Shown here: positions 17,362 through 29,356 of the stretch, in pieces
How the letters are laid out: each line of letters starts with the position of its first letter
How positions within the stretch are numbered: position 1 is the first letter of the stretch
Origin: Morococcus cerebrosus
Lineage (GTDB): Bacteria > Pseudomonadota > Gammaproteobacteria > Burkholderiales > Neisseriaceae
Reading direction: 5' to 3'
Assembly: GCF_022749515.1 (NCBI RefSeq)
Contig: NZ_CP094242.1
Coordinates: 62,001 to 126,000, forward strand
DNA length: 64,000 nt
Notes under the pieces: generated by a model
What the model saw: only the letters and a program-made list of their open reading frames with translations
Told to the model about the DNA's origin: nothing
Databases searched by the model: none
Made by a program: the position numbers and the translations under genes

Positions 17362-18056
17362 TGGCTAAAGTATCTAAACGCTTGAAAGCTTTGCGCTCTT
17401 CTGTTGAAGCCAATAAATTATATGCAATTGATGAAGCAATTGCTTTGGTAAAAAAAGCAGCGACTGCTAAATTTGACGAGTCTGTTGACGTATCTTTCAA
17501 CTTGGGTGTTGATCCGCGTAAATCTGACCAAGTTATCCGTGGTTCAGTTGTTCTGCCTAAAGGTACCGGTAAAACAACCCGCGTAGCAGTATTCACTCAA
17601 GGTGCAAATGCTGATGCAGCTAAAGAAGCTGGTGCTGATGTTGTCGGCTTTGAAGATTTGGCTGCTGAAATCAAAGCAGGTAATCTGAACTTTGACGTTG
17701 TTATTGCATCTCCTGATGCAATGCGTATCGTTGGTCAGTTGGGTACTATCTTGGGTCCGCGTGGCTTGATGCCAAACCCTAAAGTGGGTACTGTTACTCC
17801 TAATGTGGCTGAAGCAGTTAAAAATGCAAAAGCAGGTCAAGTGCAATATCGTACAGACAAAGCTGGTATCGTTCATGCAACTATCGGTCGTGCTTCGTTC
17901 GCTGAAGCTGATTTGAAAGAGAACTTTGATGCGTTGCTGGACGCTATCGTTAAAGCCAAACCCGCTGCTGCTAAAGGTCAGTACCTGAAAAAAGTTGCTG
18001 TATCCAGCACTATGGGTTTAGGTGTTCGCGTTGATACATCAAGCGTGAATAACTAA
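17361..18056 (+). CDS. rplA: Ribosomal protein L1
   Basis: The 231-residue L1 forms the L1 stalk. '[20 protein letters not shown]' and '[16 protein letters not shown]' are diagnostic. L1 often represses its own operon by binding the rplK leader. It overlaps rplK by one base. Confidence 0.97.
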   Translation: MAKVSKRLKALRSSVEANKLYAIDEAIALVKKAATAKFDESVDVSFNLGVDPRKSDQVIRGSVVLPKGTGKTTRVAVFTQGANADAAKEAGADVVGFEDLAAEIKAGNLNFDVVIASPDAMRIVGQLGTILGPRGLMPNPKVGTVTPNVAEAVKNAKAGQVQYRTDKAGIVHATIGRASFAEADLKENFDALLDAIVKAKPAAAKGQYLKKVAVSSTMGLGVRVDTSSVNN

Positions 18057-18069
18057 TCTAAGAAATTTT

Positions 18070-18096
18070 CAAGCAACTCTATTTTTGAGTTGCTTG
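18070..18096 (+). terminator. Hairpin after rplA
   Basis: CAAGCAACTC and GAGTTGCTTG form a 10-bp stem 13 bp after the rplA stop. It lacks a clear T-run, so it may be partial or an attenuator. Confidence 0.5.
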
Positions 18097-18099
18097 AAT

Positions 18100-18283
18100 T
18101 TGGGCTACTTAGAATTAAGTAGATGTCCAAGACCGTAGGGATCGCAAGATTTAATCGTAACTGCCCTACGCAGACGGTAGTCCTGAAACACATTACAAGA
18201 TTGCTTGTAAGATGTCTTTTTAGGTTACCGCGCTGGTGGGATATCATTCCGATATCCTGTTTATAAACAGTGGGAGGTAGACC
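18100..18283 (+). promoter_or_regulatory. Leader of rplJ (probable L10(L12)4 autoregulatory RNA)
   Basis: 184 non-coding bases precede rplJ with several complementary segments (for example GATATC 18240s/18250s, CTTGTAA repeats) and no ORF. Long structured rplJ leaders bind the L10-L12 complex in many bacteria. Assignment is by position; the motif was not matched to a model. Confidence 0.5.
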
Positions 18284-18784
18284 TTGAGTCTCAATATTGA
18301 AACCAAGAAAGTAGCCGTAGAGGAAATCAGCGCAGCAATTGCTAACGCTCAGACTCTCGTGGTTGCTGAATATCGCGGTATCAGTGTTTCCAGTATGACT
18401 GAGCTTCGTGCAAATGCGCGTAAAGAAGGCGTTTACTTGCGCGTTCTGAAAAACACATTGGCTCGTCGTGCAGTAGAGGGTACTTCATTCGCAGCTTTGG
18501 CTGATCAAATGGTTGGTCCATTGGTTTATGCTGCTTCTGAAGATGCTGTTGCTGCTGCTAAAGTGTTGCACCAATTCGCGAAAAAAGATGACAAGATTGT
18601 AGTTAAAGCCGGTTCTTACAATGGTGAAGTAATGAATGCTGCTCAGGTTGCTGAGTTGGCTTCTATTCCGAGCCGCGAAGAGCTGTTGTCCAAACTGTTG
18701 TTCGTTATGCAAGCTCCTGTATCAGGCTTTGCACGCGGTTTGGCTGCTTTGGCAGAGAAAAAAGCAGGCGAAGAAGCCGCTTAA
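18284..18784 (+). CDS. rplJ: Ribosomal protein L10
   Basis: The 166-residue L10 anchors L7/L12 dimers to the ribosome. It starts with TTG after a strong GGGAGGT (18272-18278), giving '[20 protein letters not shown]'. The core '[20 protein letters not shown]' and C-terminal helix are intact. The weak start codon with a strong SD fits feedback control through the leader. Confidence 0.96.
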   Translation: MSLNIETKKVAVEEISAAIANAQTLVVAEYRGISVSSMTELRANARKEGVYLRVLKNTLARRAVEGTSFAALADQMVGPLVYAASEDAVAAAKVLHQFAKKDDKIVVKAGSYNGEVMNAAQVAELASIPSREELLSKLLFVMQAPVSGFARGLAALAEKKAGEEAA

Positions 18785-18842
18785 TCAATTTTGTTTCTGT
18801 TAATCAATTATTTTTTAATACAATATTTGGAGTATAAATAGC

Positions 18843-19214
18843 ATGGCTATTACTAAAGAAGACATTTTGGAAGCAGTTGGTTCTTTGACCGTAATGGAAT
18901 TGAACGACTTGGTTAAAGCTTTTGAAGAAAAATTCGGTGTTTCTGCTGCTGCTGTTGCAGTTGCAGGTCCTGCTGGTGCTGGTGCTGCTGCCGCTGAAGA
19001 AAAAACTGAATTTGACGTAGTATTGGCTTCTGCCGGTGACCAAAAAGTTGGCGTGATTAAAGTAGTCCGCGCAATTACTGGTCTGGGTCTGAAAGAAGCT
19101 AAAGACATCGTTGATGGCGCGCCTAAAACTCTTAAAGAAGGTGTTTCTAAAGCTGAAGCTGAAGACATCCAAAAACAATTGGAAGAAGCCGGCGCTAAAG
19201 TCGAAATCAAATAA
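18843..19214 (+). CDS. rplL: Ribosomal protein L7/L12
   Basis: The 123-residue stalk protein has an N-terminal dimerisation helix, an alanine/glycine-rich hinge ('[13 protein letters not shown]') and the C-terminal factor-binding domain ('[20 protein letters not shown]'). It follows rplJ by 58 bp and is followed by a terminator. Confidence 0.97.
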   Translation: MAITKEDILEAVGSLTVMELNDLVKAFEEKFGVSAAAVAVAGPAGAGAAAAEEKTEFDVVLASAGDQKVGVIKVVRAITGLGLKEAKDIVDGAPKTLKEGVSKAEAEDIQKQLEEAGAKVEIK

Positions 19215-19230
19215 TTTGATGCTTCCTGTG

Positions 19231-19261
19231 AAGGCTGGCAGTTCTCTGCCAGCCTTATTTT
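19231..19261 (+). terminator. Terminator/attenuator between rplL and rpoB
   Basis: AAGGCTGGCA-GTTCTC-TGCCAGCCTT followed by a T-rich tract. In E. coli an attenuator at this place lowers rpoBC expression. A single DUS (19361-19372) follows. Confidence 0.75.
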
Positions 19262-19401
19262 GCTTATTGTTATTAGGTTGATTTGTTATTTACATTTATT
19301 TGCAATTTATTCGCAAGTTAAGTTTAAATAAATGTAAATAATACAAACAATAGGCGTTATTTCAGACGACCTCTTTTTTAAAATTGCTTTTCGGAGTGTA
19401 T

Positions 19402-22400
19402 ATGAACTATTCGTTTACCGAGAAAAAACGTATCCGTAAGAGTTTTGCAAAACGAGAGAACGTATTGGACGTTCCCTTTTTGTTGGCAACACAAATTGAT
19501 TCTTATGCGAAATTTCTGCAATTAGAAAATGCTTTTGATCAGCGCACTGACGATGGTCTGCAGGCAGCATTTAATTCTATTTTCCCTATTGTAAGCCACA
19601 ATGGTTATGCGCGTCTGGAGTTTGTGCATTACACGTTGGGTGAGCCTTTGTTCGATATTCCTGAATGTCAATTGCGCGGAATCACTTATGCAGCCCCTTT
19701 GCGCGCGCGTATCCGACTGGTTATTTTAGACAAGGAAGCGTCTAAACCGACAGTCAAAGAAGTTCGTGAAAATGAAGTGTACATGGGCGAAATCCCATTG
19801 ATGACTCCAAGTGGTTCGTTTGTCATTAACGGTACCGAACGTGTAATTGTTTCTCAGTTGCACCGTTCTCCCGGTGTGTTTTTTGAGCATGACCGCGGCA
19901 AGACCCATTCCTCCGGTAAATTGTTGTTCTCTGCTCGAATCATTCCTTACCGTGGTTCATGGTTGGATTTCGAATTTGACCCGAAAGATTTGTTGTATTT
20001 CCGTATCGACCGTCGCCGTAAGATGCCGGTTACGATTTTGTTGAAGGCTTTGGGCTACAACAATGAGCAGATCTTGGATATTTTCTACGATAAAGAAACG
20101 TTCTATCTGTCTGAAAATGGTGTTCAAACCGATTTGGTTGTAGGTCGTCTGAAAGGTGAAACTGCCAAAGTTGATATCTTGGATAAAGAAGGCAACGTAT
20201 TGGTTGCTAAAGGTAAACGCATTACCGCAAAAAATATCCGTGATATTAGCAATGCGGGATTAACCCGTTTGGATGTGGAGCCGGAAAGCCTGATTGGCAA
20301 AGCTTTGGCCGCGGATTTGATTGACCCTGAAACGGGTGAAGTATTGGCTGTAGCCAACGATGAAATCACTGAAGAATTATTGGCAAAATTTGATATTCAT
20401 GGTGTAAAACAACTTACTACGCTTTACATTAATGAATTGGATCAAGGTGGCTATATTTCCAATACTCTTCGTACTGATGAGACTGCTGATCAGCAAGCTG
20501 CACGTGTTGCGATTTACCGCATGATGCGCCCGGGCGAACCGCCTACCGAAGAGGCTGTCGAGCAATTGTTTAACCGCTTGTTCTTTAGCGAAGACAGCTA
20601 CGATTTGTCTCGCGTAGGCCGTATGAAATTCAATACGCGGACTTATGAACAAAAATTGTCTGAAGTACAACAGCAGTCTTGGTATGGCCGTTTGTTGAAT
20701 GAAACTTTCGCAGGTGCTGCCGAAAAAGGCGGTTATGTTCTGAGCGTCGAAGATATTGTCGCCTCAATTGCTACTTTGGTTGAATTGCGTAACGGTCATG
20801 GCGAAGTAGACGATATTGACCACTTGGGTAACCGTCGCGTGCGTTCGGTAGGTGAGTTAACTGAAAACCAATTCCGCAGCGGTTTGGCTCGTGTGGAACG
20901 TGCCGTAAAAGAACGCCTGAATCAAGCGGAATCAGAAAACTTAATGCCGCATGATTTGATTAATGCGAAACCTGTTTCTGCTGCCATCAAAGAATTCTTC
21001 GGCTCAAGCCAGTTGAGTCAGTTTATGGACCAGACCAATCCCTTGTCTGAAGTAACCCATAAACGCCGTGTATCTGCGTTAGGCCCGGGTGGTTTGACCC
21101 GTGAACGTGCCGGTTTCGAGGTGCGAGACGTGCATCCGACCCACTATGGCCGCGTATGTCCGATTGAAACACCTGAAGGTCCGAACATCGGCTTGATTAA
21201 CTCATTGTCCGTTTATGCGCGTACCAATGATTATGGTTTCTTGGAAACTCCTTACCGCCGCGTTATCGACGGCAAAGTAACCGAGGAAATCGATTACTTG
21301 TCTGCTATCGAAGAAGGCCGCTATGTGATTGCACAGGCGAATGCTGATTTGGACAAAGACGGTAATTTGATTGGTGACTTGGTAACTTGTCGTGAAAAAG
21401 GCGAAACCATTATGGCAACGCCTGATCGTGTCCAATATATGGACGTGGCAACCGGACAAGTGGTATCTGTAGCGGCATCTCTGATTCCTTTCTTGGAACA
21501 CGATGATGCGAACCGTGCATTGATGGGTGCCAACATGCAACGTCAGGCCGTACCGTGCCTGCGTCCTGAAAAACCGATGGTTGGTACCGGTATCGAACGT
21601 TCTGTTGCTGTTGACTCTGCTACTGCAATCGTTGCCCGTCGTGGCGGTGTAGTTGAGTATGTCGATGCCAACCGTGTTGTGATTCGTGTTCATGACGATG
21701 AAGCGACTGCCGGTGAAGTGGGTGTCGATATTTACAACTTGGTTAAATTCACTCGTTCTAACCAATCTACCAATATCAACCAACGTCCTGCCGTCAAAGC
21801 CGGCGACGTTTTGCAACGCGGCGATTTGATTGCTGACGGTGCATCCACTGATTTGGGCGAATTGGCTTTGGGTCAAAATATGACTATCGCCTTCATGCCG
21901 TGGAACGGTTATAACTATGAAGACTCGATTCTGATTTCCGAAAAAGTAGCTGCAGACGACCGCTATACTTCGATTCACATTGAGGAATTGAATGTCGTTG
22001 CCCGCGATACCAAGCTGGGTGCGGAAGATATCACCCGCGATATTCCGAACTTGTCCGAACGTATGCAAAACCGTTTGGATGAATCCGGTATCGTTTATAT
22101 CGGTGCGGAAGTGGAAGCCGGCGATGTGTTGGTTGGTAAAGTAACGCCTAAAGGCGAAACCCAACTGACTCCGGAAGAAAAACTGTTGCGCGCCATCTTC
22201 GGCGAAAAAGCATCCGACGTAAAAGACACCTCTTTGCGTATGCCTACCGGTATGAGCGGTACGGTTATCGACGTTCAAGTCTTTACCCGCGAAGGTATCC
22301 AACGCGATAAACGTGCCCAATCCATTATCGATTCCGAGCTGAAACGTTACCGTCAAGACTTGGGCGACCAGTTGCGTATTTTTGATAACGACGCATTCGA

Positions 22401-23580
22401 CCGTATTGAGCGTATGATCGTCGGCCAAAAAGCCAACGGCGGTCCGATGAAGCTGGCTAAAGGCAGTGAAATCACTACCGAATATCTGGCGGGTTTGCCT
22501 AGCAAACACGATTGGTTCGATATCCGTTTGGCTGATGAAGATTTGGCCAAACAATTAGAACTGATTAAATTGAGTCTGCAACAAAAACGCGAAGAAGCGG
22601 ACGAATTGTACGAAATCAAGAAGAAAAAACTGACCCAAGGCGACGAATTGCAGCCTGGCGTACAAAAAATGGTGAAAGTCTTTATCGCCATCAAACGCCG
22701 TCTGCAAGCCGGTGACAAAATGGCGGGCCGCCACGGTAACAAAGGTGTGGTATCACGCATTCTGCCGGTGGAAGACATGCCTTACATGGCGGACGGTCGT
22801 CCTGTGGACATCGTACTGAACCCGTTGGGCGTACCTTCTCGTATGAACATCGGTCAGATTTTGGAAGTTCACTTGGGTTGGGCGGCAAAAGGTATCGGCG
22901 AGCGTATCGACCGTATGCTGAAAGAGCAACGCAAAGCCAGCGAGCTGCGCGAGTTCTTGAACAAACTCTACAATGGCAGCGGTAAGAAAGAAGATTTGGA
23001 TGCCCTGACTGATGAAGAAATCATCGAACTGGCTTCCAATCTGCGTAAAGGTGCATCTTTCGCATCGCCGGTATTTGATGGTGCGAAAGAATCTGAAATC
23101 CGCGAAATGCTAAATTTGGCTTATCCGAGCGATGATCCTGAAGTCGAAAAACTGGGCTTTAACGACAGCAAAACCCAAATCACACTGTATGACGGACGCT
23201 CTGGCGAACCGTTTGACCGCAAGGTAACAGTAGGTGTGATGCACTATCTGAAACTGCACCACTTGGTTGACGAAAAAATGCACGCGCGTTCTACCGGTCC
23301 GTACAGTCTGGTTACTCAGCAGCCTCTGGGCGGTAAAGCTCAGTTCGGTGGCCAACGTTTCGGTGAGATGGAGGTTTGGGCGCTGGAAGCATACGGTGCA
23401 GCCTACACACTGCAAGAGATGCTGACCGTGAAGTCCGACGACGTAACAGGCCGTACCAAAATGTACGAGAACATCGTCAAAGGCGAGCACAAAATCGATG
23501 CCGGTATGCCTGAGTCCTTCAACGTATTGGTTAAAGAGATTCGCTCACTGGGCTTGGATATCGATTTGGAACGTTACTAA
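19402..23580 (+). CDS. rpoB: RNA polymerase beta subunit
   Basis: The 1392-residue beta subunit starts at ATG 19402 with CGGAGTG upstream; a TTG 18 bases earlier is less likely. The rifampicin region reads '[20 protein letters not shown]', with the usual sensitive residues. Catalytic-domain motifs such as '[15 protein letters not shown]' and the C-terminal '[19 protein letters not shown]' are intact. A DUS at 20142-20153 is read as 'VGRLKG'. Confidence 0.98.
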   Translation: MNYSFTEKKRIRKSFAKRENVLDVPFLLATQIDSYAKFLQLENAFDQRTDDGLQAAFNSIFPIVSHNGYARLEFVHYTLGEPLFDIPECQLRGITYAAPLRARIRLVILDKEASKPTVKEVRENEVYMGEIPLMTPSGSFVINGTERVIVSQLHRSPGVFFEHDRGKTHSSGKLLFSARIIPYRGSWLDFEFDPKDLLYFRIDRRRKMPVTILLKALGYNNEQILDIFYDKETFYLSENGVQTDLVVGRLKGETAKVDILDKEGNVLVAKGKRITAKNIRDISNAGLTRLDVEPESLIGKALAADLIDPETGEVLAVANDEITEELLAKFDIHGVKQLTTLYINELDQGGYISNTLRTDETADQQAARVAIYRMMRPGEPPTEEAVEQLFNRLFFSEDSYDLSRVGRMKFNTRTYEQKLSEVQQQSWYGRLLNETFAGAAEKGGYVLSVEDIVASIATLVELRNGHGEVDDIDHLGNRRVRSVGELTENQFRSGLARVERAVKERLNQAESENLMPHDLINAKPVSAAIKEFFGSSQLSQFMDQTNPLSEVTHKRRVSALGPGGLTRERAGFEVRDVHPTHYGRVCPIETPEGPNIGLINSLSVYARTNDYGFLETPYRRVIDGKVTEEIDYLSAIEEGRYVIAQANADLDKDGNLIGDLVTCREKGETIMATPDRVQYMDVATGQVVSVAASLIPFLEHDDANRALMGANMQRQAVPCLRPEKPMVGTGIERSVAVDSATAIVARRGGVVEYVDANRVVIRVHDDEATAGEVGVDIYNLVKFTRSNQSTNINQRPAVKAGDVLQRGDLIADGASTDLGELALGQNMTIAFMPWNGYNYEDSILISEKVAADDRYTSIHIEELNVVARDTKLGAEDITRDIPNLSERMQNRLDESGIVYIGAEVEAGDVLVGKVTPKGETQLTPEEKLLRAIFGEKASDVKDTSLRMPTGMSGTVIDVQVFTREGIQRDKRAQSIIDSELKRYRQDLGDQLRIFDNDAFDRIERMIVGQKANGGPMKLAKGSEITTEYLAGLPSKHDWFDIRLADEDLAKQLELIKLSLQQKREEADELYEIKKKKLTQGDELQPGVQKMVKVFIAIKRRLQAGDKMAGRHGNKGVVSRILPVEDMPYMADGRPVDIVLNPLGVPSRMNIGQILEVHLGWAAKGIGERIDRMLKEQRKASELREFLNKLYNGSGKKEDLDALTDEEIIELASNLRKGASFASPVFDGAKESEIREMLNLAYPSDDPEVEKLGFNDSKTQITLYDGRSGEPFDRKVTVGVMHYLKLHHLVDEKMHARSTGPYSLVTQQPLGGKAQFGGQRFGEMEVWALEAYGAAYTLQEMLTVKSDDVTGRTKMYENIVKGEHKIDAGMPESFNVLVKEIRSLGLDIDLERY

Positions 23581-23589
23581 ACAGAAGTT

Positions 23590-23617
23590 TTCAGACGACC
23601 TCTCTAGGTCGTCTGAA
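23590..23617. repeat. Inverted DUS pair between rpoB and rpoC
   Basis: TTCAGACGACCT (23590-23601) and AGGTCGTCTGAA (23606-23617), with a third DUS at 23665-23676. The 4-base loop makes a tight hairpin inside an operon, so full termination is unlikely. Confidence 0.7.
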
Positions 23618-23745
23618 AAAGCGGTTGCAGAATAAGAATGAATGAATCGAAATCTGAAAATATCAGGTCGTCTGAAACCGTAACGTACCGTTTCCAATAT
23701 TGAAAATCCGCCATGCGGTAAAAATACTTCCTTCAAGGAGCAAAA

Positions 23746-26700
23746 ATGAATTTGTTGAACTTATTTAATCCGTTGCAAACTGCCGGCATGGAAGAAGAGT
23801 TTGATGCCATCAAAATCGGCATTGCTTCTCCCGAAACCATCCGTTCATGGTCTTACGGCGAAGTTAAAAAGCCTGAAACCATCAACTATCGTACGTTCAA
23901 ACCTGAGCGTGACGGTCTGTTCTGCGCCAAAATCTTTGGTCCGGTCAAAGACTACGAATGCTTGTGCGGAAAATATAAACGCTTGAAATTTAAAGGTGTA
24001 ACCTGTGAAAAATGTGGCGTGGAAGTGACTTTGTCCAAAGTACGCCGTGAACGCATGGGTCATATCGAATTGGCCGCACCTGTTGCACACATTTGGTTCT
24101 TGAAATCCCTGCCTTCTCGTTTGGGCATGGTGTTGGACATGACTTTGCGCGACATCGAGCGCGTATTGTACTTTGAAGCATTTGTTGTGACCGACCCCGG
24201 CATGACTCCGCTGCAACGCCGTCAATTGCTGACTGAAGATGACTACTACAACAAACTGGACGAATACGGCGACGATTTCGATGCCAAAATGGGTGCAGAA
24301 GGTATCCGCGAATTGTTGCGCACCTTGGATGTAGCAGGCGAAATCGAAATCCTGCGCCAAGAGCTTGAATCGACCGGTTCAGATACCAAAATCAAAAAAA
24401 TCGCCAAACGCTTGAAAGTGTTGGAAGCCTTCCACCGTTCCGGTATGAAACTGGAGTGGATGATTATGGACGTGCTGCCGGTATTGCCGCCTGATTTGCG
24501 TCCTTTGGTTCCGTTGGATGGCGGTCGTTTTGCCACTTCCGATTTGAACGATTTATACCGTCGCGTCATCAACCGTAACAACCGTCTGAAACGCCTGCTG
24601 GAACTGCACGCTCCTGACATCATCGTCCGCAACGAAAAACGTATGTTGCAAGAAGCGGTTGACTCGCTGTTGGATAACGGCCGTCGCGGTAAGGCCATGA
24701 CCGGTGCCAACAAACGTCCGCTGAAATCATTGGCAGACATGATTAAAGGTAAGGGTGGTCGTTTCCGTCAAAACCTGCTGGGTAAACGTGTGGACTACTC
24801 CGGTCGTTCCGTGATTACCGTAGGTCCATACCTGCGTCTGCACCAATGCGGTTTGCCGAAAAAAATGGCTTTGGAACTGTTCAAACCGTTCATTTTCCAT
24901 AAACTGGAAAAACAAGGTCTGGCCTCTACCGTTAAAGCAGCAAAAAAATTGGTAGAACAAGAAGTACCGGAAGTATGGGACATCTTAGAAGAAGTCATCC
25001 GCGAACATCCGATTATGCTGAACCGTGCGCCGACCCTGCACCGTTTGGGTATTCAAGCGTTTGAACCTATCCTGATTGAAGGTAAAGCCATTCAGCTGCA
25101 TCCGTTGGTATGTGCCGCGTTTAACGCCGACTTTGACGGTGACCAAATGGCGGTACACGTTCCATTAAGCTTGGAAGCGCAAATGGAAGCGCGTACCCTG
25201 ATGCTGGCTTCAAACAACGTATTGTCTCCTGCCAACGGCGAACCGATTATCGTACCTTCCCAAGACATCGTATTGGGCTTGTACTACATGACCCGCGACC
25301 GCATCAATGCTAAAGGTGAGGGCAGTCTGTTTGCTGATGTGAAAGAAGTGCATCGTGCATACCATACCAAACAGGTTGAGCTGGGTACGAAAATCACCGT
25401 ACGTCTGCGTGAATGGGTGAAAAACGAAGCCGGTGAATTTGAGCCAGTCGTTACCCGTTACGAAACGACAGTCGGTCGTGCATTGTTGAGCGAAATCCTG
25501 CCTAAAGGCCTGCCGTTCGAATACATCAACAAAGCGCTGAAGAAAAAAGAAATTTCCAAACTGATTAACGCATCGTTCCGCCTGTGCGGCTTGCGCGATA
25601 CGGTTATTTTCGCCGACCACTTGATGTATACCGGTTTCGGATTCGCAGCCAAAGGCGGTATTTCCATTGCTGTTGACGACATGGAAATTCCGAAAGAAAA
25701 AGCAGCCTTGTTGGCTGAAGCCAATGCCGAGGTTAAAGAAATCGAAGACCAATACCGTCAAGGTTTGGTAACCAACGGCGAACGCTACAACAAAGTGGTG
25801 GATATTTGGGGTCGTGCCGGCGATAAAATCGCTAAAGCGATGATGGATAACTTGTCCAAACAGAAAGTTATCGACCGTGATGGTAATGAAGTCGATCAAG
25901 AGTCATTCAACTCCATCTATATGATGGCGGACTCTGGTGCCCGTGGTTCTGCGGCTCAGATTAAACAGTTGTCTGGTATGCGTGGCTTGATGGCAAAACC
26001 AGACGGCTCGATTATTGAAACGCCGATTACCTCAAACTTCCGCGAAGGTCTGACTGTATTGCAATACTTTATTGCGACCCACGGTGCGCGTAAGGGTTTG
26101 GCGGATACCGCATTGAAAACCGCGAACTCCGGTTACCTGACCCGTCGTCTGGTAGACGTAACTCAAGACTTGGTCGTTGTTGAAGACGATTGTGGTACTT
26201 CAGACGGCTTTGTTATGAAAGCGGTCGTACAGGGCGGTGATGTGATTGAAGCATTGCGCGATCGTATTTTGGGTCGTGTTACCGCGTCTGACGTTGTCGA
26301 TCCGTCAAGTGGCGAGACCTTGGTTGAAGCCGGTACGTTGTTGACGGAAAAACTGGTGGATATGATTGATCAATCCGGTGTGGATGAGGTCAAAGTCCGT
26401 ACCCCGATTACTTGTAAAACCCGCCATGGCTTGTGTGCGCACTGTTACGGTCGCGACTTGGCACGTGGCAAATTGGTCAATGCCGGTGAAGCAGTTGGCG
26501 TGATTGCCGCTCAGTCTATCGGTGAACCGGGTACCCAGCTGACCATGCGTACGTTCCACATCGGTGGTGCGGCATCCCGTGCGGCAGCAGCCAGCCAAGT
26601 TGAAGCCAAATCCAACGGTACCGCACGATTCAGCAGCCAAATGCGTTATGTTGCTAACAACAAAGGCGAATTGGTTGTCATCGGCCGCTCTTGCGAAGTC

Positions 26701-27921
26701 GTTATTCATGATGACATCGGTCGTGAACGTGAACGTCACAAAGTGCCTTACGGTGCGATCTTGATGGTTCAAGATGGTGAAGCCATTAAAGCCGGTCAAA
26801 CGTTGGCAACTTGGGATCCGCATACCCGCCCGATGATTACCGAACACGCAGGTTGGGTGAAATTCGAAAATGTTGAAGAGGGTGTAACCGTTGCCAAACA
26901 AACTGACGATGTAACCGGTTTGTCCACTTTGGTGGTTATTGACGGCAAACGCCGCTCCGGCAGTGCATCCAAACTGCTGCGTCCTACTGTAAAACTGTTG
27001 GATGAAAACGGTCTGGAAATCTGCATTCCAGGTACCTCCACCCCGGTATCTATGGCATTCCCTGTGGGTGCAGTGATTACCGTGCGCGAAGGTCAGGAAG
27101 TTGGTAAAGGCGACGTATTGGCGCGTATCCCGCAAGCCTCTTCCAAAACCCGCGACATTACCGGTGGTCTGCCGCGCGTTGCCGAGTTGTTTGAAGCACG
27201 CGTGCCGAAAGATGCAGGTATGTTGGCAGAAATCACCGGTACCGTTTCATTCGGTAAAGAGACTAAAGGCAAACAGCGTCTGATTATCACTGATGTAGAC
27301 GGCGTAGCATACGAGACTTTGATTTCCAAAGAGAAACAAATTCTGGTGCACGACGGTCAAGTGGTAAACCGCGGTGAAACCATCGTAGATGGAGCGGTTG
27401 ATCCGCATGATATTCTGCGTTTGCAAGGTATCGAAGCACTGGCACGTTATATCGTTCAAGAAGTGCAAGAGGTTTACCGTCTGCAAGGTGTGAAGATTTC
27501 CGATAAACACATCGAAGTCATTATCCGTCAGATGCTGCGCCGTGTGAATATTGTCGATTCAGGTGAAACCGAATTCATTACCGGTGAGCAAGTCGAACGC
27601 GGTGATGTCATGACAGCCAATGAAAAAGCTTTGGAAGAGGGCAAAGAACCGGCACGTTACGAAAACGTATTGTTGGGTATTACCAAAGCCTCCTTGTCAA
27701 CCGACAGCTTCATTTCTGCCGCATCGTTCCAAGAAACGACCCGCGTTCTGACCGAAGCCGCCATTATGGGCAAGCAAGACGAGTTGCGCGGTCTGAAAGA
27801 GAACGTAATCGTAGGTCGTCTGATTCCTGCCGGTACCGGTTTGACCTACCACCGCAGCCGTCGCCAGCAATGGCAGGAAGCAGAGCAAGAAGCTTCCGAA
27901 ATCGAAGCAACAGATGAATAA
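23746..27921 (+). CDS. rpoC: RNA polymerase beta' subunit
   Basis: The 1391-residue subunit shows the N-terminal zinc ribbon ('[20 protein letters not shown]'), the Mg-binding '[12 protein letters not shown]' and the trigger loop/bridge helix region ('[20 protein letters not shown]'). A second zinc site ('[19 protein letters not shown]') and a complete C-terminus are also present. AAGGAG precedes the ATG. It ends in a strong terminator. Confidence 0.98.
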   Translation: MNLLNLFNPLQTAGMEEEFDAIKIGIASPETIRSWSYGEVKKPETINYRTFKPERDGLFCAKIFGPVKDYECLCGKYKRLKFKGVTCEKCGVEVTLSKVRRERMGHIELAAPVAHIWFLKSLPSRLGMVLDMTLRDIERVLYFEAFVVTDPGMTPLQRRQLLTEDDYYNKLDEYGDDFDAKMGAEGIRELLRTLDVAGEIEILRQELESTGSDTKIKKIAKRLKVLEAFHRSGMKLEWMIMDVLPVLPPDLRPLVPLDGGRFATSDLNDLYRRVINRNNRLKRLLELHAPDIIVRNEKRMLQEAVDSLLDNGRRGKAMTGANKRPLKSLADMIKGKGGRFRQNLLGKRVDYSGRSVITVGPYLRLHQCGLPKKMALELFKPFIFHKLEKQGLASTVKAAKKLVEQEVPEVWDILEEVIREHPIMLNRAPTLHRLGIQAFEPILIEGKAIQLHPLVCAAFNADFDGDQMAVHVPLSLEAQMEARTLMLASNNVLSPANGEPIIVPSQDIVLGLYYMTRDRINAKGEGSLFADVKEVHRAYHTKQVELGTKITVRLREWVKNEAGEFEPVVTRYETTVGRALLSEILPKGLPFEYINKALKKKEISKLINASFRLCGLRDTVIFADHLMYTGFGFAAKGGISIAVDDMEIPKEKAALLAEANAEVKEIEDQYRQGLVTNGERYNKVVDIWGRAGDKIAKAMMDNLSKQKVIDRDGNEVDQESFNSIYMMADSGARGSAAQIKQLSGMRGLMAKPDGSIIETPITSNFREGLTVLQYFIATHGARKGLADTALKTANSGYLTRRLVDVTQDLVVVEDDCGTSDGFVMKAVVQGGDVIEALRDRILGRVTASDVVDPSSGETLVEAGTLLTEKLVDMIDQSGVDEVKVRTPITCKTRHGLCAHCYGRDLARGKLVNAGEAVGVIAAQSIGEPGTQLTMRTFHIGGAASRAAAASQVEAKSNGTARFSSQMRYVANNKGELVVIGRSCEVVIHDDIGRERERHKVPYGAILMVQDGEAIKAGQTLATWDPHTRPMITEHAGWVKFENVEEGVTVAKQTDDVTGLSTLVVIDGKRRSGSASKLLRPTVKLLDENGLEICIPGTSTPVSMAFPVGAVITVREGQEVGKGDVLARIPQASSKTRDITGGLPRVAELFEARVPKDAGMLAEITGTVSFGKETKGKQRLIITDVDGVAYETLISKEKQILVHDGQVVNRGETIVDGAVDPHDILRLQGIEALARYIVQEVQEVYRLQGVKISDKHIEVIIRQMLRRVNIVDSGETEFITGEQVERGDVMTANEKALEEGKEPARYENVLLGITKASLSTDSFISAASFQETTRVLTEAAIMGKQDELRGLKENVIVGRLIPAGTGLTYHRSRRQQWQEAEQEASEIEATDE

Positions 27922-27942
27922 TCCGTAGGATGTTTGTTTGAA

Positions 27943-27981
27943 AGAAAACCGCAAGGCAATATCACTTGCGGTTTTCTTTTT
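27943..27981 (+). terminator. Rho-independent terminator after rpoC
   Basis: AGAAAACCGCAAG and CTTGCGGTTTTCT flank a 9-base loop, then a T-run that merges into TTCAGACGACCT. Confidence 0.9.
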
Positions 27982-27999
27982 CAGACGACCTGTGTGGAT

Positions 28000-28106
28000 T
28001 ATAGTGGATTAACTTTAAACCAGTACGGCGTTGCCTCGCCTTGCCGTACTATCTGTACTGTCTGCGGCTTCGTCGCCTTGTCCTGATTTAAATTTAATCC
28101 ACTATA
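28000..28106. mobile_element. Correia element (CREE), short form, copy 1
   Basis: 107 bp bounded by the Correia terminal repeat TATAGTGGATTAA (28000-28012) and its complement (28094-28106). Internally deleted relative to the ~150-bp form. Identical base for base to copy 2 at 43099-43205. Such elements are MITE-like and fold into RNase III-sensitive hairpins when transcribed. It lies in the 27922-28378 gap upstream of rpsL. Confidence 0.92.
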
Positions 28107-28178
28107 TCAATGCCGTTGTGAAAAGTACGGTAGGAAGGGTGGCTCTAATGGAGTTGCGAACTGACTTATTTTTGATAA

Positions 28179-28237
28179 AGGTCGTCTGAAATAGGGAGTG
28201 CAGAGTTTGAGAACTCTTTATCCATTTCAGACGACCT
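28179..28237. terminator. Inverted DUS pair upstream of rpsL
   Basis: AGGTCGTCTGAA (28179-28190) and TTCAGACGACCT (28226-28237); the loop contains a second small hairpin (AGAGTTTGAGAACTCT). Confidence 0.7.
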
Positions 28238-28293
28238 CAGTTGTTAAATAGTTCTTAGTAAATACAAAATACCAACTTTTCTCTACCGTTTGC

Positions 28294-28323
28294 TTGACTA
28301 AACTCTTGCAATAAAAATATAAT
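28294..28323 (+). promoter_or_regulatory. str operon promoter (rpsL-rpsG-fusA-tuf-rpsJ)
   Basis: TTGACT (28294-28299), an 18-bp spacer and TATAAT (28318-28323). The leader then forms CTTGCCGACA/TGTCGGCAAG (28331-28353) just before rpsL. Confidence 0.8.
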
Positions 28324-28378
28324 TTCACTCTTGCCGACATGGTGTCGGCAAGTATTTAACTCAACAGGACGAGAAAAT

Positions 28379-28750
28379 ATGCCAACTATCAACCAATTGG
28401 TACGCAAAGGCCGTCAAAAGCCCGTGTACGTAAACAAAGTGCCTGCACTGGAAGCCTGCCCGCAAAAACGCGGCGTGTGCACCCGTGTATACACGACTAC
28501 CCCTAAAAAACCTAACTCTGCATTGCGTAAAGTATGTAAAGTTCGCCTGACCAACGGTTTTGAAGTCATTTCATACATCGGTGGTGAAGGCCACAACCTG
28601 CAAGAGCACAGCGTCGTACTGATTCGCGGCGGTCGTGTAAAAGACTTGCCGGGTGTACGTTACCACACTGTACGTGGTTCCTTGGATACTGCAGGTGTTA
28701 AAGACCGTAAGCAAGCCCGTTCTAAATACGGTGCTAAGCGTCCTAAATAA
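28379..28750 (+). CDS. rpsL: Ribosomal protein S12
   Basis: The 123-residue S12 starts '[20 protein letters not shown]'. A longer reading from a TTG at 28331 runs through the leader hairpin and is rejected. The '[18 protein letters not shown]' and '[15 protein letters not shown]' loops carry the usual streptomycin-sensitive lysines. First gene of the str operon. Confidence 0.97.
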   Translation: MPTINQLVRKGRQKPVYVNKVPALEACPQKRGVCTRVYTTTPKKPNSALRKVCKVRLTNGFEVISYIGGEGHNLQEHSVVLIRGGRVKDLPGVRYHTVRGSLDTAGVKDRKQARSKYGAKRPK

Positions 28751-28867
28751 TTACAGGGACTTAAATAGGCACGTCGGCCGCCTAAGCTGAACAACGGCCG
28801 AGTAAGTGAATACTCTATTGGGTATTCATGGGAATTGACCCGACTGAATAGATTAAAGGAAATTAAA

Positions 28868-29338
28868 ATGCCAAGACGTAGAGAAGTCCCCAAGCGCGAT
28901 GTATTGCCTGATCCTAAATTCGGCAGCGTCGAGCTGACTAAATTCATGAACGTATTGATGATTGACGGTAAAAAATCTGTTGCCGAGCGTATCGTTTACG
29001 GTGCATTGGAGCAAATCGAGAAAAAAACCGGCAAAGCAGCAATCGAAGTATTCAACGAAGCCATTGCAAACGCCAAACCTATCGTGGAAGTGAAAAGCCG
29101 CCGTGTAGGTGGTGCAAACTACCAAGTTCCTGTTGAGGTTCGTCCTTCACGCCGTCTGGCTCTTGCAATGCGCTGGGTTCGCGATGCGGCCCGCAAACGT
29201 GGTGAGAAATCCATGGACCTGCGTTTGGCAGGCGAGTTGATTGATGCGTCCGAAGGCCGCGGCGGTGCGTTGAAAAAACGTGAAGAAGTACATCGCATGG
29301 CTGAAGCCAACAAAGCATTCTCTCACTTCCGTTTCTAA
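28868..29338 (+). CDS. rpsG: Ribosomal protein S7
   Basis: The 156-residue S7 starts '[20 protein letters not shown]' with AAAGGA upstream and ends '[11 protein letters not shown]'. It organises the 3' domain of 16S rRNA. The 117-base spacer after rpsL contains GGCCG repeats that can pair and could be an S7 feedback site, as in E. coli (inference). Confidence 0.97.
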   Translation: MPRRREVPKRDVLPDPKFGSVELTKFMNVLMIDGKKSVAERIVYGALEQIEKKTGKAAIEVFNEAIANAKPIVEVKSRRVGGANYQVPVEVRPSRRLALAMRWVRDAARKRGEKSMDLRLAGELIDASEGRGGALKKREEVHRMAEANKAFSHFRF

Positions 29339-29356
29339 TTTTGAAAGGCTAATAAA

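Noticed and set aside
20998..21120. Rifampicin-resistance substitutions in rpoB (and streptomycin resistance in rpsL)
   Set aside because: The cluster I region and the rpsL KPNS loop carry the usual sensitive residues.
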